Source: Zygnema circumcarinatum (lineage: Eukaryota > Streptophyta > Zygnematophyceae > Zygnematales > Zygnemataceae). From it: DNA of 64,000 nt. Both the position numbers and the translations under genes were made by a program. The stretch covers positions 1,073,446 through 1,137,445 of the forward strand of contig CM074805.1 in the NCBI GenBank assembly GCA_037447605.1, in the 5' to 3' direction. Under the pieces are notes generated by a model. The model made no database searches and was not told the origin of the DNA. It saw only the letters and a list, made by a program, of their open reading frames with translations. This document shows, one piece after another, positions 1 to 10,136 of the stretch (position 1 is the first letter of the stretch; the number at the start of each line of letters is the position of its first letter).

Positions 1-163
1 CCTCCCTCCCTCCCTCTCTCCCTCCCTCCCTCCCTCTCTCCCTCCCTCTCCCTCCCTCCCACTCTCCCTCCCTCTCTCCCAACCTCTCTCCCTCCCTTTC
101 TCCCTCCCTCACTCCCTCCCTCCCTCTCTCCCTCCCTCCTCACCATTGCCCTCCGCCCCACAG
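1..163. repeat. CCCT/CT-rich low-complexity tract
   Basis: Nearly pure pyrimidine on the given strand, made of irregular CCCTCC and CTCT units. Its right end overlaps the last codons of the WRKY-like gene on the opposite strand, where it reads as a Gly/Glu/Arg-rich tail. It runs off the left edge of the window. Confidence 0.9.
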
Positions 164-1891
164 CCGCTGCTCCCCTCCGGTCCGGCCGCAGGGGCCAGTC
201 CGAGCCAACCCGCGTCCAGGCCCTGCCATCGCCCTCTCCCTCTCCCTCCCTCCGCCCCCTCTCCTCCTCTCGCCTCCTCCCTCACCACCGCCACGTGGCC
301 CCTCAATTGAAGCCCCACGTCATCTTCTGGAGGGCCACAAACCACCTCTCCCGACCCTCCGGGCCGCCTCTCCCCTCTCACAGACAGCCACCCAGTAGTG
401 GCTCCCTCTCCTCCCCCTCCCCCTCCCTCTCTCTCACTCCTCTCAGACCCCTCCAATGAGGGGCTTGCAGAGGTGTCTCTCTCAGCCTTTGCAGGCAGTT
501 TAGTGAGCCCAATATTCAACAGCAGCGCTTCTAGGAGAGCTCCGTTTGTCAAACAACTCTCTAAGGCTACCGGTTTCAATGGTTTCTGTGAATATTCTTC
601 CAAAGATGCAGCTGCTTCCCCTTGAGATATCTTCCTCTTCTGCGAGCCATTAGGGTTATAGTAGACCTGACGGTCCCCATGCTCCGCTTCAGACGGAGGT
701 TCAAGCTTCATTTCCGGCGGCAGGGAGGGAGGGGCTGCTTCGTGCGATACGGTGAGAGAGTGAGGGTGGGAGCGGTCGGGAACGAGAGGGTGGTTGTGCT
801 TAGCGAGGTGGGAGACCACTGTCCTTCGGAGGTTGTCTTTGTGGAAATCAACGGTTCGTTTCGCGGGGCATCCGAGGATTTTGAACAGACCGCATCGGTA
901 GTATTTCCTGCTCAAATTCAAGCGGAAGCAGGAGCATTCAGAAGCTGAGAGTGGCACTGCTGAGTGAGAGAAAGAGAGAGAGGGGGAGAGAGGGAGGGAG
1001 GGCGAGAGAGGCATTCTGCGAGAAGAATGTAGGGAGGAAGGAGGCAGGGGATAATGGTTTGTTTCCTTTTGTCTGGGTGAAATAAGCAGATTGGGGGGAG
1101 GGGGCAAACTTACCGCATGAAATCAGTGCCCTTGATTCTCTTTTGTCCGTACTGTTGCCATAGATGCCCGTCGTCGGGAAGACGTAGAGGATGCCGGATT
1201 CTCATTCTGTGCAATAACTCTTCGAATAATGATTAAAACAATTGTTGTATTCAGTTAATAATCTCAAACCAATATAAACAAGTCTAGTGTACGCTATAGA
1301 AGCCAGCACCCTTAGGGCTACAAAATTTACCTCTTTCTCGGGATGTCTGTTTCGTCAATGCGGTTCCTTTCTCCATCATGTTCAACCAGCGACGAGTTCT
1401 CAGGTGCAGATCTGCGGCCGCGAATGTCCGAATATTGAGTTCAACATTTTTTGGTTTCCACAAGTCTACAATTAAAGAAAACCCCAATTACTTTACCTTC
1501 TGAGGTTTGCGAACCCTAATATCCAAAATGGCCCGTTAAAACACATGCTTCTCTCGTACTCCGAAGCGCTCCTGCTAGTTTCATCCTTAAGAGAGAGCCT
1601 CCTACTCGGCTGACTGACACATGACGGTTCTCCATGGCGCCATGGTCTTTGTATGTTGAAATGGCAGACGTAGAGAGAGGGGAGGAGAGGGGAGAGAGAG
1701 AGAGAGCGAGAGAGAGAGAGAGAGGACGAGGCTAACTCTGCATCCGGCGTGCCCCAGCGTTGCGGGGAATTGCCAGCTGGCGCCACGTGGTCCTCCTCCG
1801 CCTCCTCCCTGCTGGGCGCGCGCCCCTCCGTCTCGCTCCCCCCGCTGGGCTCCGCCTTCACGGACGGCTCGGTCTCCCCGCCAGCCTCCAT
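109..1891 (-). CDS. WRKY-like transcription factor with WQQYGQK heptapeptide (three exons)
   Basis: Predicted DNA-binding transcription factor, probably nuclear. Exons read complement(join(109..907,1114..1206,1497..1891)), total 1287 bases, 428 residues; both introns are phase 2 with GT-AG ends (AGAAG|GTAAAG, ATGCG|GTAAG). The single WRKY-like domain spans about residues 140-205: DDGHLWQQYGQK near 143-154, then RKYYRC and a zinc ligand set C168, C176, H200, H202, i.e. C-X7-C-X23-H-X1-H. The second intron falls at the Arg just before YYRC, which is the conserved R-type WRKY intron position. The start at 1891 is the first ATG of an open exon and gives MEAGGE; a VKAE sumoylation-like site follows at about residues 11-14. 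Oddities: two of the first three heptapeptide residues after Trp are changed (RK to QQ), and the C-terminal third is Gly/Arg/Glu-rich and may be mis-modelled. A FLYWCH or GCM relation is less likely given the exact WRKY spacing and intron. Confidence 0.78.
1675..1730. repeat. GA/CT microsatellite inside exon 1 of the first WRKY-like gene
   Basis: Imperfect GAGA run. On the coding (minus) strand it reads TCTC and encodes a Ser/Leu alternation (SLSLSRSLSLS) between the acidic N-terminus and the WRKY domain. Confidence 0.85.
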
Positions 1892-1917
1892 GGGACCGCT
1901 CCCTTATGCCCCCTCTT

Positions 1918-2176
1918 CACCCGTCCTCTCCCTCCCTCCGTCCCTCCCCTCCGTCCCTCCCCTCCGTCCCTCCCCTCCCTCCCTCCCTCCCACCCTGCCC
2001 GCCCTCCCTGTCCCTCTCTCTCTCTCCCTCTCCCCCTCTCCCCCTCTCTCCCTCTCTCCCTCTCCCCCTCTCCCCTCTCTCCCTCTCTCCCTCTCCCCCT
2101 CTCCCCCTCTCCCCAACTCTCCCTCTCTCCCTCTCTCCCTCTCTCCCTCTCTCCCTCCCTCTCTCCCCTCGCACCT
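1918..2176. repeat. Long pyrimidine tract (CCCTCTCT type) upstream of the first WRKY-like gene
   Basis: About 260 bases of almost pure C/T on the given strand, starting 27 bases upstream of the minus-strand start codon at 1891. It would be a purine-rich 5' leader or core promoter tract for that gene. Long open frames on both strands here are by-products of the repeat. Confidence 0.85.
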
Positions 2177-3996
2177 CCCCCGCCGCCCCTACCCCCCCCG
2201 GGTGGTACCACACGTGCGAATGGCGGGGGCCTGTACGAAGGCGGATAAGCGGCCAAGGAAGGGCCGGCGCGTGGCGGCCCGCCTGGCGGCCCCGCCGGGT
2301 CCTCAGGACTGCGCGGTACGGCCCACGCCGTCCAGCTGGCGCCGCCCGGGGCCTCCACGTGGCCCTGCCCGCCGCGCGGGCCAATTGCAGAGCCCTCGGC
2401 GGGCCCTGATTGGCCCGCGGCCGCACGGCGAGGCGGACCGCCAGTCGCGTGCGACAACACTGCCGGGCCCGCGAGCGTACGACGGCGGTGTCGTATAGCG
2501 GAGGTCCTTCCTGGAGGACCGCCCGCCGTCGGGCCCGCCCCGTTCTTGGATTTGCCGCCCGGGCGCGCCATCATGATATCGCAAACGGCCAAAGACGACA
2601 TTAAATGGGTGTATCTTGATTCGTACGATTCTGCGGGTGGTTGCAGTTTGGACGCTAGCGAGTATTTAAGAAAGGCCGCCCTCTTGCAAAGAGACAAGGT
2701 TACGTGGCGCAATCTGGAAGGTCCATGTGGAGAGAAAAGTTGGTCAACAGTATTAAGACAAAATTTCGTACGGTTACTTTTGAAAGCTGTACGATTTTTA
2801 GCGGACCTGCGGTTGAGAGATGACCGCCCGCCCGGGCCGCGGTCGAGAACACGCGGATGAATGTACGGACGGATTAGGCCGCGCCAAGACAAGAATCGAA
2901 TGGCATTTTATTTGGGGACGCGGAAAATCAATTTTCGTATCTTTTTGGACTGGACCGCCGCGCACAGTGCAGATGGACGCAGTTTCATGCGGAACAGCGC
3001 CGTGTAACAGTGTGGTTTCCCAGCACCGCATATGACGGGGGGGCGGGTCTTGGTCCCCGGCCTTTACCGTACTTCTGTAGCCTCTGTGAAACACGAGACT
3101 CTGCTGCCAACAATAGTCAGAAAGTAGTCGACTAAAGACCCTCCCAAAACCAAGCCGTCCTCTAACCAGACGGCGCGCCGAAGTCAAACGTTCCTAACCG
3201 CGTTTCGCACAGGATATGATTCGCAGCCAGCGAGCAGAAAATCCTGGATGTCCGTACTTCCAGATGTACGGCCATATTTGACTTGAACCGCCGCTGGTGC
3301 GTCAGCAGGATTCGGCCAGCCAATCAGGAGCCGCCTGGCAGTAGTCAATCGGGAGACGGTTTTGTCGTTTGTCACATCGCGATGCCGTCGGCGTATCGGC
3401 TGTGACCGGCAGGGCCCGCCGGCCGCTGGCGCGATTCCCGTACTTCTGCCGCCCAGTGGAGCTGCCGGTCACAACTCGAGGCCGCCGACGCCGGCAAGTC
3501 TGGTCGGCCATAGCCGCCGCTACGCCGACGATATGATAGCACCTATCCCAAACGACAAGATGGTCGCCCCTTCGCATGTCCCTATCCGCACAGACTTTCT
3601 GTCCGTTTGTGGTCGGCGGCTCCTGATTGGTTGGAAATCTGCCGTTTGTCGCGGCGATTGGCCATCCTTTGACTTATTCTCTCGTCCTCAGCACCGGTCA
3701 ACGCACCAATCAGGAGCCGCCCCGGTCGCCCGCCCTGCTGGTGCCTGTGGGCTGGCGCCTATTGGGTGGACAGGGATAAGAGCGGATACGATATATCACG
3801 ATGTCGCCGGTGCAGCGGCGGCGACGGACGGAAGTTGCCGGCCTCGCCCTTGGCGCCGTCACTTCCGCCGGCCGGCCGGCAGTAGCGGCGACGCCGGCAA
3901 CTTTCGTCCGTCGTCGCCGACGGTTAGAAATGGAGCACGCGGTTCGGAGGAGCGAAAAACTTATTTTTCAACTTCTATAACAGTCTTATAGTCTTG
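2177..3996. promoter_or_regulatory. GC-rich intergenic region with CCAAT and G-box motifs
   Basis: No gene is supported here: open frames are short, overlap on all strands and have no recognisable domain. The region carries CACGTG at 2211 and 2356, and an exact 16-mer CCAATCAGGAGCCGCC at 3320-3335 and 3706-3721 with its reverse complement at 3615-3630. CCTGATTGGCCC occurs at about 2406. This looks like promoter DNA, possibly for the minus-strand WRKY-like gene on the left; binding by NF-Y (CCAAT) or bZIP/bHLH factors (G-box) is inferred only from the motifs. Confidence 0.5.
3820..3918. repeat. GC-rich imperfect hairpin
   Basis: The left arm 3820-3842 (GGCGACGGACGG...GCCGGC) is the reverse complement of 3893-3918 except for one three-base indel and one mismatch. 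The loop of about 50 bases is itself rich in GCCGGC palindromes. No gene is associated; function unknown. Confidence 0.7.
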
Positions 3997-4085
3997 TCCA
4001 TTGTGACCGCTTCCTCTGGTTCCCTATGTCGATTTTATCCATGTACATTTGATGGCCTTGCCATCGTGAGTTCAATCAAACATCC
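3997..4085 (+). repeat. Dispersed ~80-base repeat, copy A
   Basis: Shares an ordered set of blocks with two other places in the window: GGTTCCCTATG, then TCCATGTACA, then GATGGCCT-GCCATCG and TCAAT. The same order and strand occur at about 11199-11275 (copy B) and 52562-52645 (copy C). This is most likely an end or a fragment of a transposon family. Confidence 0.75.
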
Positions 4086-4102
4086 TTCCCTTATAACACT
4101 TT

Positions 4103-4214
4103 CACAGGTCGGACCATGGGATCGCCAGCCATTGGACGACCATTGCCTGGCACTGGTTGGACGATCCAACGGTTCACAACCATTGCAATGGTTGATCCAA
4201 TGGTCCGACCTGTG
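4103..4214. mobile_element. Small foldback (MITE-like) element
   Basis: Outer 21-base inverted repeats match at 20 of 21 positions: CACAGGTCGGACCAT-GGATC at 4103-4123 and its reverse complement at 4194-4214. The interior has further palindromes, for example GTTGGACGATCCAAC near 4158, so the whole ~112 bases can fold into a long hairpin. There is no coding capacity. I see no clear target-site duplication, so the MITE label is inference. It sits just downstream of dispersed repeat copy A. Confidence 0.6.
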
Positions 4215-5058
4215 GGCTTCGGCGCGGCGCGCGACGTGACAGGCCGGAGGGCGACGGAGCACCTCGCGCGTGATGATGGACGTTTCCAAGGTTCTCTCCT
4301 TCAAAGTTTCCTTCGGCAGGAGGGAGGTTCGCTCCCGCTGGGCGGCCCACAGGCCACACCCATCGATTTGGGGGGGCACGGGAGGGACACGTGTCGAGAC
4401 GGCAGAGAACAGTCGAGGGATGGCCATGGCTCAGAGTCAGCCAATTTAGTTGCATGCATGCGCGCCGTAGAGACTGACTGACTGACTGATTGACTAACAG
4501 ACTGGCCAATTCCACATCCAACACACCCACAATGAGGAGTACGTGGCAAGCCGTGGTTGGTTGCAAAGCACACCCTCATCTGAATCATGGCCTCATTTGC
4601 GGCGCGGCATTGCCCCCCCTTCAAGCCTCACTCGAGGTCACCTGAGCTCCATCCTGAACCTGCCTGCGATTCGACCTCACTCACTCACTCCCTCACTCTT
4701 TAGCGTCAACTTAAACCCCAACGGCCAAGCCCCCCCCCTCCCCCCCCCCACCCCCTCCTAAGTCCACGGATGGTCCATGGCTGCCACACCCTCTTCTTTG
4801 CTCCATTGCCGAAGCCGACGAGCTTTGCGCAGCTTCCCCCGTGTTCGCAGGCTCCGGCAATTTTGGTTTTAGAATTGAATAAATCTCTTCAGTACCGTAC
4901 TAAACAAAGGCCTTTCACTATGCGGCATTGGGCCTGATCGCAGTTGTCCACCGTGCCACGTGTCTGCTGATCGACGGACGAGACTCATCCGAAGGCAGCT
5001 TCACTGTCCCTGTGATGGGACTCGCCTCGCCCTCCGCAGAGCCATTCTCTTCCCCGCC
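4215..5058. other. Intergenic region without a recognisable gene
   Basis: Contains two G-boxes (CACGTG at 4388 and 4957), a GACTGACTGACTGATTGACT run near 4470-4490 and C-rich tracts near 4730-4760. The right part presumably is the promoter and leader of the plus-strand gene that starts at 5059. Confidence 0.5.
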
Positions 5059-5812
5059 ATGGCGTCCCTCCTCGCCTTCCGCCTCCCCCCTCCTCCTCCC
5101 GAATGTACTGCTCCCAGGGGGGTCGTCCATGGCTTCCTGCACTTGCCTGCATTCCGATCGTCTGGTGAGGCACACTTGGAAGCGTCTCAGCTTTATGAAC
5201 CGCGGCGCGACTTGGAAATTGCTGCTGCCTTTAGAAATAAAAGCCTCCGAATTACATGGGAGCCTTCAGACAAGCGCGGAATGAAGGCCTTACCGAAGTG
5301 GGTTCTCGCAAGCAGCTTCATTTACAGGGGAGTGAGGCTCACACAGGCTCCGACTCCCCCTCTCCTCCTGCGCCATATTCAGTCTGCAGCAACATCGTGA
5401 AGCAGCCCCCATTAGACCCCTCCACCTCCGCGAGAAGAAAAACGAAACCATGGCAATGGCAACCAGTCGATCGACTCCTTCAGAAACTCCCCCACACCTC
5501 CCCTTTCAGAGAAACCTTGGCATGCCAAGCCGACTTCAGTGAAGTGGTGAAAGAGAGGGAAGCAAGTTTCATATATTGGGGGCCTCTCTCAATTTCCTCA
5601 TGTGTTGAATGCGGATGTAAATTCGGTACCGCTCTCACCTCTCTCGCAAAAGACAGTCTTTGCGGCTTCCCTCCCCCGGCCTCGTCTTGCTCTCCTGTGG
5701 TTGCTTTCTTCTTCTTCTTCTTCTTCTTCTTAATCTTCTTCTGCATCGGCAGGCAGCGCTTCCTTCCTATCAGCTATCTGCAGTACTCTGCGAAGCGCTC
5801 CGAAATTTTTGA
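5059..5812 (+). CDS. Small hypothetical protein, probably plastid targeted (three exons)
   Basis: Exons join(5059..5164,5347..5546,5753..5812) give 366 bases and a 121-residue protein. Splice sites are TCTG|GTGAGG, CACACAG|GC, GTG|GTGAAA and a strong pyrimidine tract ending GGCAG|GC; phases are 1 and 0 and fit. The start codon sits in GCCATGGCG. The first ~35 residues (MASLLAFRLPPPPPE...) are rich in Ala, Leu, Pro and Ser, and the next part is Ser/Pro/Arg rich with few acidic residues, as in chloroplast transit peptides; the C-terminus PSYQLSAVLCEALRNF looks like an amphipathic helix. I do not recognise the family. It is convergent with the FHA gene, with stops only ~130 bases apart. The main alternative is that exon 2 or 3 is mis-assigned. 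Confidence 0.5.
5701..5742. repeat. (CTT)n microsatellite at an intron 3' end
   Basis: A run of CTT triplets immediately before the CAG acceptor at 5752 of the small plastid-type gene, serving as its polypyrimidine tract. Confidence 0.8.
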
Positions 5813-5941
5813 TTTAGGGCGGGAGCTGATAGTTGGGAAATCTTTAACTAGTTTGAACAGCGAGTGGCTTACAGCCACTCAGAGATGAAAGTCAAGCAGC
5901 CAACATGATGATCCTTCATCTTTCTTTTTAAGATGGCGCAA

Positions 5942-7105
5942 TCACTCTAACAATAAAAGCTCAGCGCGCATCACCTGCTTCGCCTTTTCCTCCGTCTCCT
6001 TAGTCTTCTCCGTCCCCTTCTCACCTTGTTTCTCCAGTTGCTGTTTCAGCTCATCGACTTGTTTCTGCAGCCTGCCCACACATCATTTTTACATTGATCA
6101 GCACCATACATTGCCGCAACCGCGTACTGTCTGCCTCATTCCCCTCCCCTTCCCTCCCCCTGTCAAAAGCTCAGACAAAGCACTCCCTCCCTCCCACCCC
6201 CCCCACCCCCCCTCATCGACATTTCCCCCCCTTCCCCCCCCCCCCCACCCCCATAACGCAGTTCCATGTAAGAACCGTTCAACCGTTGCCTCTGCCTGCT
6301 GCCTTCCCTGTTCCGCCGCCGCAAGTCGCTCTCTAAGGTCCCGCCCTTCAAGCTGCTGCGCTGCGATCTCCGTCTTCAACCTCTCTGTGTTGCGCTCTTG
6401 ATCCTCCATTGCTTCCTCAAACGAGCGGTTTGTCAGAATGCAGCAGTCCTGCATCCAATCAATATCAGCGCGTGAGAGACCCGTTCAATAGGCGGGTTTG
6501 GGCCGGTCCCCAAAAGACAAAGAATTCGCTTTCAGTTCATGGGTCACCTGAATGAAAGGTTTTCAGCCGCTGACAATGAATTGACTGCTTGAAGACGAAG
6601 GAGGGGCCCCAAGGCCATCGACACCCCGCAAACAACCATGCCGGCCTTTCCCGACCTTTTTCCGTTTTGCAAAAAAGTAGTGGTCTCATTGAAGGGCAAA
6701 ACGTTACCTTAACTCCTCCCTCCACATTCTCGTTATTGACATCTTCACCCTTTCGCAGCCGTTTGGAGCCCTCAAACCTACTATCCTCCAGTCGCTGCTG
6801 TTCTCCGTCTCCTGGCCACTCTCCATCTTCACCCATCACTGTCACAACACATCAAATTCATGCCATTTACTACATAGAACGGAATGAACAAACCAAAACT
6901 GGTACCTGATTGCTTCTAAGTTGAAAAAACGGGTTACTTGTAGCAGCAGCAAAGCTTCCCGCTGGCACGGTTCGAGCTCACCTATGGCGGAAGCCTTGCG
7001 CTTGGTTGGCTCCTCGCTACTGGCTGCCTCAGCGACTTCCCGAAAGACAAACGAAAGAGCGGCTCCTGCAGTCGCACAACAGTACGAGAGAGAGAGACTG
7101 AGCGA

Positions 7106-7152
<47 letters not shown>

Positions 7153-8027
7153 TCCCCAACAACCGACCCATTCAAACAACAAAATGCCCACGAAATGAAA
7201 AAAGTTCGGAACCCAACCCCCCCCCCATTGCGCACACCTGAAAACTCCTGGAACAAGAAGGGGTGGCTCAGATGCAGCGCCTCCGGCGGCCCCACGAGCG
7301 AGAGCACGTCCCCGTGGCGGAGGCGGCGCTCGGGCCCGTCCCTCTCGAGGCGCGCGCGGTTGATCCACGTGCCGTTCGCGGAGCTGTCCTGCACCCACGC
7401 CTCGAGCTGCCGCCCCGTGGCGTCGCCCACGCGCTGCCGCCGCACCACACGGCAGTGCCACGCGTTCACCGAGGGGCTCGCCACGTGGCAGTCGGCGGTC
7501 ACGGGGGCGCGCCCCAGCACGTGCTCGCGCGCGAACAGAGCGAACTCGGCGCCGTCCACGCACTCGCGCGCCTCCGCGGAGAGCGCGGTCAGCGCGCCCC
7601 ACTGCGAGGAGCGGCCGGCCGCCAGGGGGGTCCGCGCGAGCCGGGCGGCGGCCGTCCACACCGACACTGCGCTCTCGCGCTCGCCGGGGGAGGCCATGGC
7701 GGGCGGAGGGAAGCGGGAGGTAGGCAAGGGGACGTCTGGGCCGGGCGGAATGCCGGTGGCCATGGTGGGCGGAGGGAGGGAGGAGGCAGGCAAGGGGAGG
7801 TCTGGGCCGGGCGGAATGCCGGAGGCCATGGCGGGCGGAGGGAGGCGGGAGGCAGGCAAGGAGAGGTCTGGGCCGGGCGGAATGCCGGTGGCCATGGTGG
7901 GCGGAGGGAGGGAGGAGGCAGGCAAGGGGAGGTCTGGGCCGGACGGAACGCCGGAGGCCATGGTGGGCGGAGGGATGCAGGAGGCAGGCAAGGGGAGGTC
8001 TGGGCCTGGCGGGATGTCGGAGGCCAT
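5942..8027 (-). CDS. FHA-domain coiled-coil protein with repeat N-terminus (five exons)
   Basis: Likely a phosphothreonine-binding adaptor. Exons complement(join(5942..6071,6276..6448,6708..6838,6982..7065,7238..8027)) total 1308 bases, 435 residues; all junctions are GT-AG and phases agree. Residues 1-110 are five 22-residue repeats of the type MASGIPPGPDLPLPAS. A normal N-terminus-like stretch follows (MASPGERESAVS). The FHA domain is about residues 155-275: LGR at the first loop, SPSVNAWHC, then DSSANGTWINR and a closing FVFREV after the first intron. Residues ~345-435 form a charged coiled coil (ERLKTEIAAQQLEGRDLRER, then LQKQVDELKQQLEKQ). The start at 8027 has a GCCGCCATGGCC context, but the repeats give five further in-frame starts. 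FHA-coiled-coil architecture occurs in checkpoint and signalling adaptors; I cannot place the orthologue. Confidence 0.8.
5952..5957 (+). terminator. Candidate poly(A) signal AATAAA
   Basis: AATAAA lies 140 bases after the stop of the plus-strand small gene. It overlaps the last coding codons of the minus-strand FHA gene, so the two transcripts would overlap tail to tail. Confidence 0.35.
7085..7153. repeat. GA microsatellite in FHA gene intron 1
   Basis: A long (GA)n run lies within the intron between 7066 and 7237. On the transcribed strand it is a CT tract close to the acceptor at 7066 and could act as its polypyrimidine tract. Confidence 0.85.
7698..8027 (-). repeat. 66-base in-frame minisatellite, five units
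   Basis: Five exact-length 66-base units encode MAS/T-G-I-PPGPD-LPLPAS-x-x-PPP-T/A. Units 1, 2 and 4 end in PPPT and units 3 and 5 in PPPA, a partial alternation suggestive of two-unit duplication. Each unit begins with CCATGG, so every unit carries an in-frame ATG; a sixth in-frame ATG starts the unique sequence at 7697. Confidence 0.9.
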
Positions 8028-10136
8028 GGCGGCAGCGGAAATGACGACGGGACGGAGAAGGTAGTGAGGGGGGAAGGGGAAGCACCGCGAGGCGTGACGT
8101 ACGGTGACGCGACGTGACGGCCCCACGAAGTTTCGAGCGCCGGAAAGAAGGCGCCAAGCGGACATTCCGACGTCCGTACAGCGCGCGTCTGGAAGGGGAT
8201 TGCGCCAGCAGGGACCGCGATCCGTGGGTGCCACGTGGCTGGTGCAGACGGCATCCCTGCCAGTGGCCGTACACGTGGCCTTATCGGGCCACGTGAACGG
8301 CCCGATTGCGAAATATCTGCGGAAAGGTGACCAGGAAGTGGGATTTGGATGTTTGTCGCGTTGCGGCGCGATACTGGCAATCTGAGCGCCAGCCGTTTCG
8401 AAAAGGTTGGAAATATCGGATCCGAGATTGGCTGGTACGATAGATTCAGATCTTATGAGATTCGATCAAAGATTCGAAGGTATGTCCAGCCAAATGTCCA
8501 GATTCTCTGGAGAAAACGATGATATTTTGGCTGTATCCTCCGCAGCCAATCGCGGCTGACTATCGGGCGTGCGGATGTCGACACGTTTCCTAACACGTGG
8601 TTGTCCTTTGGGGCGACATTTGTCGTATCTGTTGATCTCGGCCGCCTCTGCCGCGCCGATGGCATCTGGCATTCAAAATTTGTACAGGGCGTGTCCGTAC
8701 ATGGTCACGTGGTTGTGTCAGCACGATCTCTACAACGCTCGTGATTGGTTGCAAAAAATTTGAAATCGTACAAATCCTCGGTTTTTCTGGAGCGTCGGGG
8801 GTCAATCCAACAGAATCTTCCGTAACAAAAGAAATAAAAACAAGTACTGTCGACACAGAGATTCTTCCCCAAACAAGTTACGTATTCTGATTCCACTTTA
8901 GTATACCGTACCTTACCGTACCGTGCTTGAGAAAAAACTCAGATATTCAAATTTCCCGTCCCTCTGGTTTCTCAAAGCAAACTGACGGTTGCGCGTTTTG
9001 TGGCCGCGGACGGTGGTATGATGTCATCACGCGTCAGAAACCTGAACTCGCGAAACTTCGTCTGGTTTCTCCGGCAAGTTGGCTGCTCGCCCTAGACAAG
9101 ATGATGACGTCACTACTGGCGGTGAGCAAACTGCAACCTATACAACGTCCGTGACCGCAAACTCGGACGCTTCCGCAGTGACGTCGTCAGTGACATCAGC
9201 CGATTGCGGTAAGGGCCTGCGGGTCCGCTCCCTCCCCGCGACTCTGCCTCGGTGCGCCGCACGTGCGGGTCGCGCCAGGCTGGAGCCGCACGTGTGATGC
9301 TCAAAAATATTTATTGGACTCCCTTGTCAGAGTCAAGAGTTTAGGCGGCAACAGACGACTGGAACACGAGCCATCCAGATGTGTCGGTTGGAGTGAGACC
9401 CTCTCCTACGCTCCCGGCTCCTCAAGGCAAATCACCTTCCATTGGAACTCTAGTTCGCACTGAGGAGGACATTCTGCTCTCTTCAAATCAAAGGCACTCA
9501 CCCATAGCCCAGTCTACACACAAAGAAAATGCCAAAGATAATGCTGCGGAACAACACAAGAGAGAAGTTTGTAGGAGAAAGCTCACGAATCGAAAATTCC
9601 TTAATGCATAATCACCCACATGAAAGTTGCTTCCCAACACTACAAGGTAAGCTCTCTCACTCACTACCTCACACCACGAGTGAAGGTACCCTCGATACAC
9701 AAGCAAGCACAGAATAAGAGTTAATCCTACCAAGCAAAGCTTCTCTCTATTATACTACCATGGCTATGTGACGTGACTCCTTCCTGTGGACCGGACGTCA
9801 CGTCACAGCCGCACCCCCTTGCAGATGCATGCATTCAACAGCCAGCTACGCGGCCTATGTAAACCTACTGCACTGTATGCCAGCACCGACCTAGGGTATG
9901 CGTTCCGTACTGTTCCGCCGCCCGTGCAAGGTCTGACTCGGTCCCCTCCTCAGTTGACCTCGTCAGAGCCGCGGTCCCCACTACGGGTCCACGTGGTGCC
10001 GCCTCCTGGCGCCGCCATTCTCAGCGCGTTAGGCGCACACCGCCGAAGTCTGTACGGCCGCCATACATGGTAGAAGGACTAGGAGCACATCCCACGTCAC
10101 ACAAACTTAGTACCAACATAGTTAGTGTATACTTTT
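8028..10136. promoter_or_regulatory. Intergenic region upstream of the FHA gene, G-box rich
   Basis: No gene is supported. CACGTG occurs at about 8231, 8270, 8289, 8595, 8707, 9260, 9288 and 9991. ATGACGTCACT is near 9103 and TGACGTCGTCAGTGAC near 9179, which resemble bZIP (CRE/TGACG) sites. The part nearest 8027 is presumably the FHA gene promoter. TACCGTACC runs occur near 8900-8925. Confidence 0.45.

Noticed and set aside
1858-2892. Long minus-strand frame rich in Gly/Arg/Glu
   Set aside because: Produced by the pyrimidine repeat 1918-2176; no domain and out of frame with the WRKY-like exon that overlaps it.
3362-3991. 209-codon plus-strand frame
   Set aside because: Lies in GC-rich promoter-like DNA with CCAAT repeats and hairpins; no domain, and similar frames exist on the other strand.
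7195-8117. Long plus-strand frames antisense to the FHA gene
   Set aside because: Shadow frames of a GC-rich exon; the minus strand carries the FHA motif, Kozak start and consistent splice sites.
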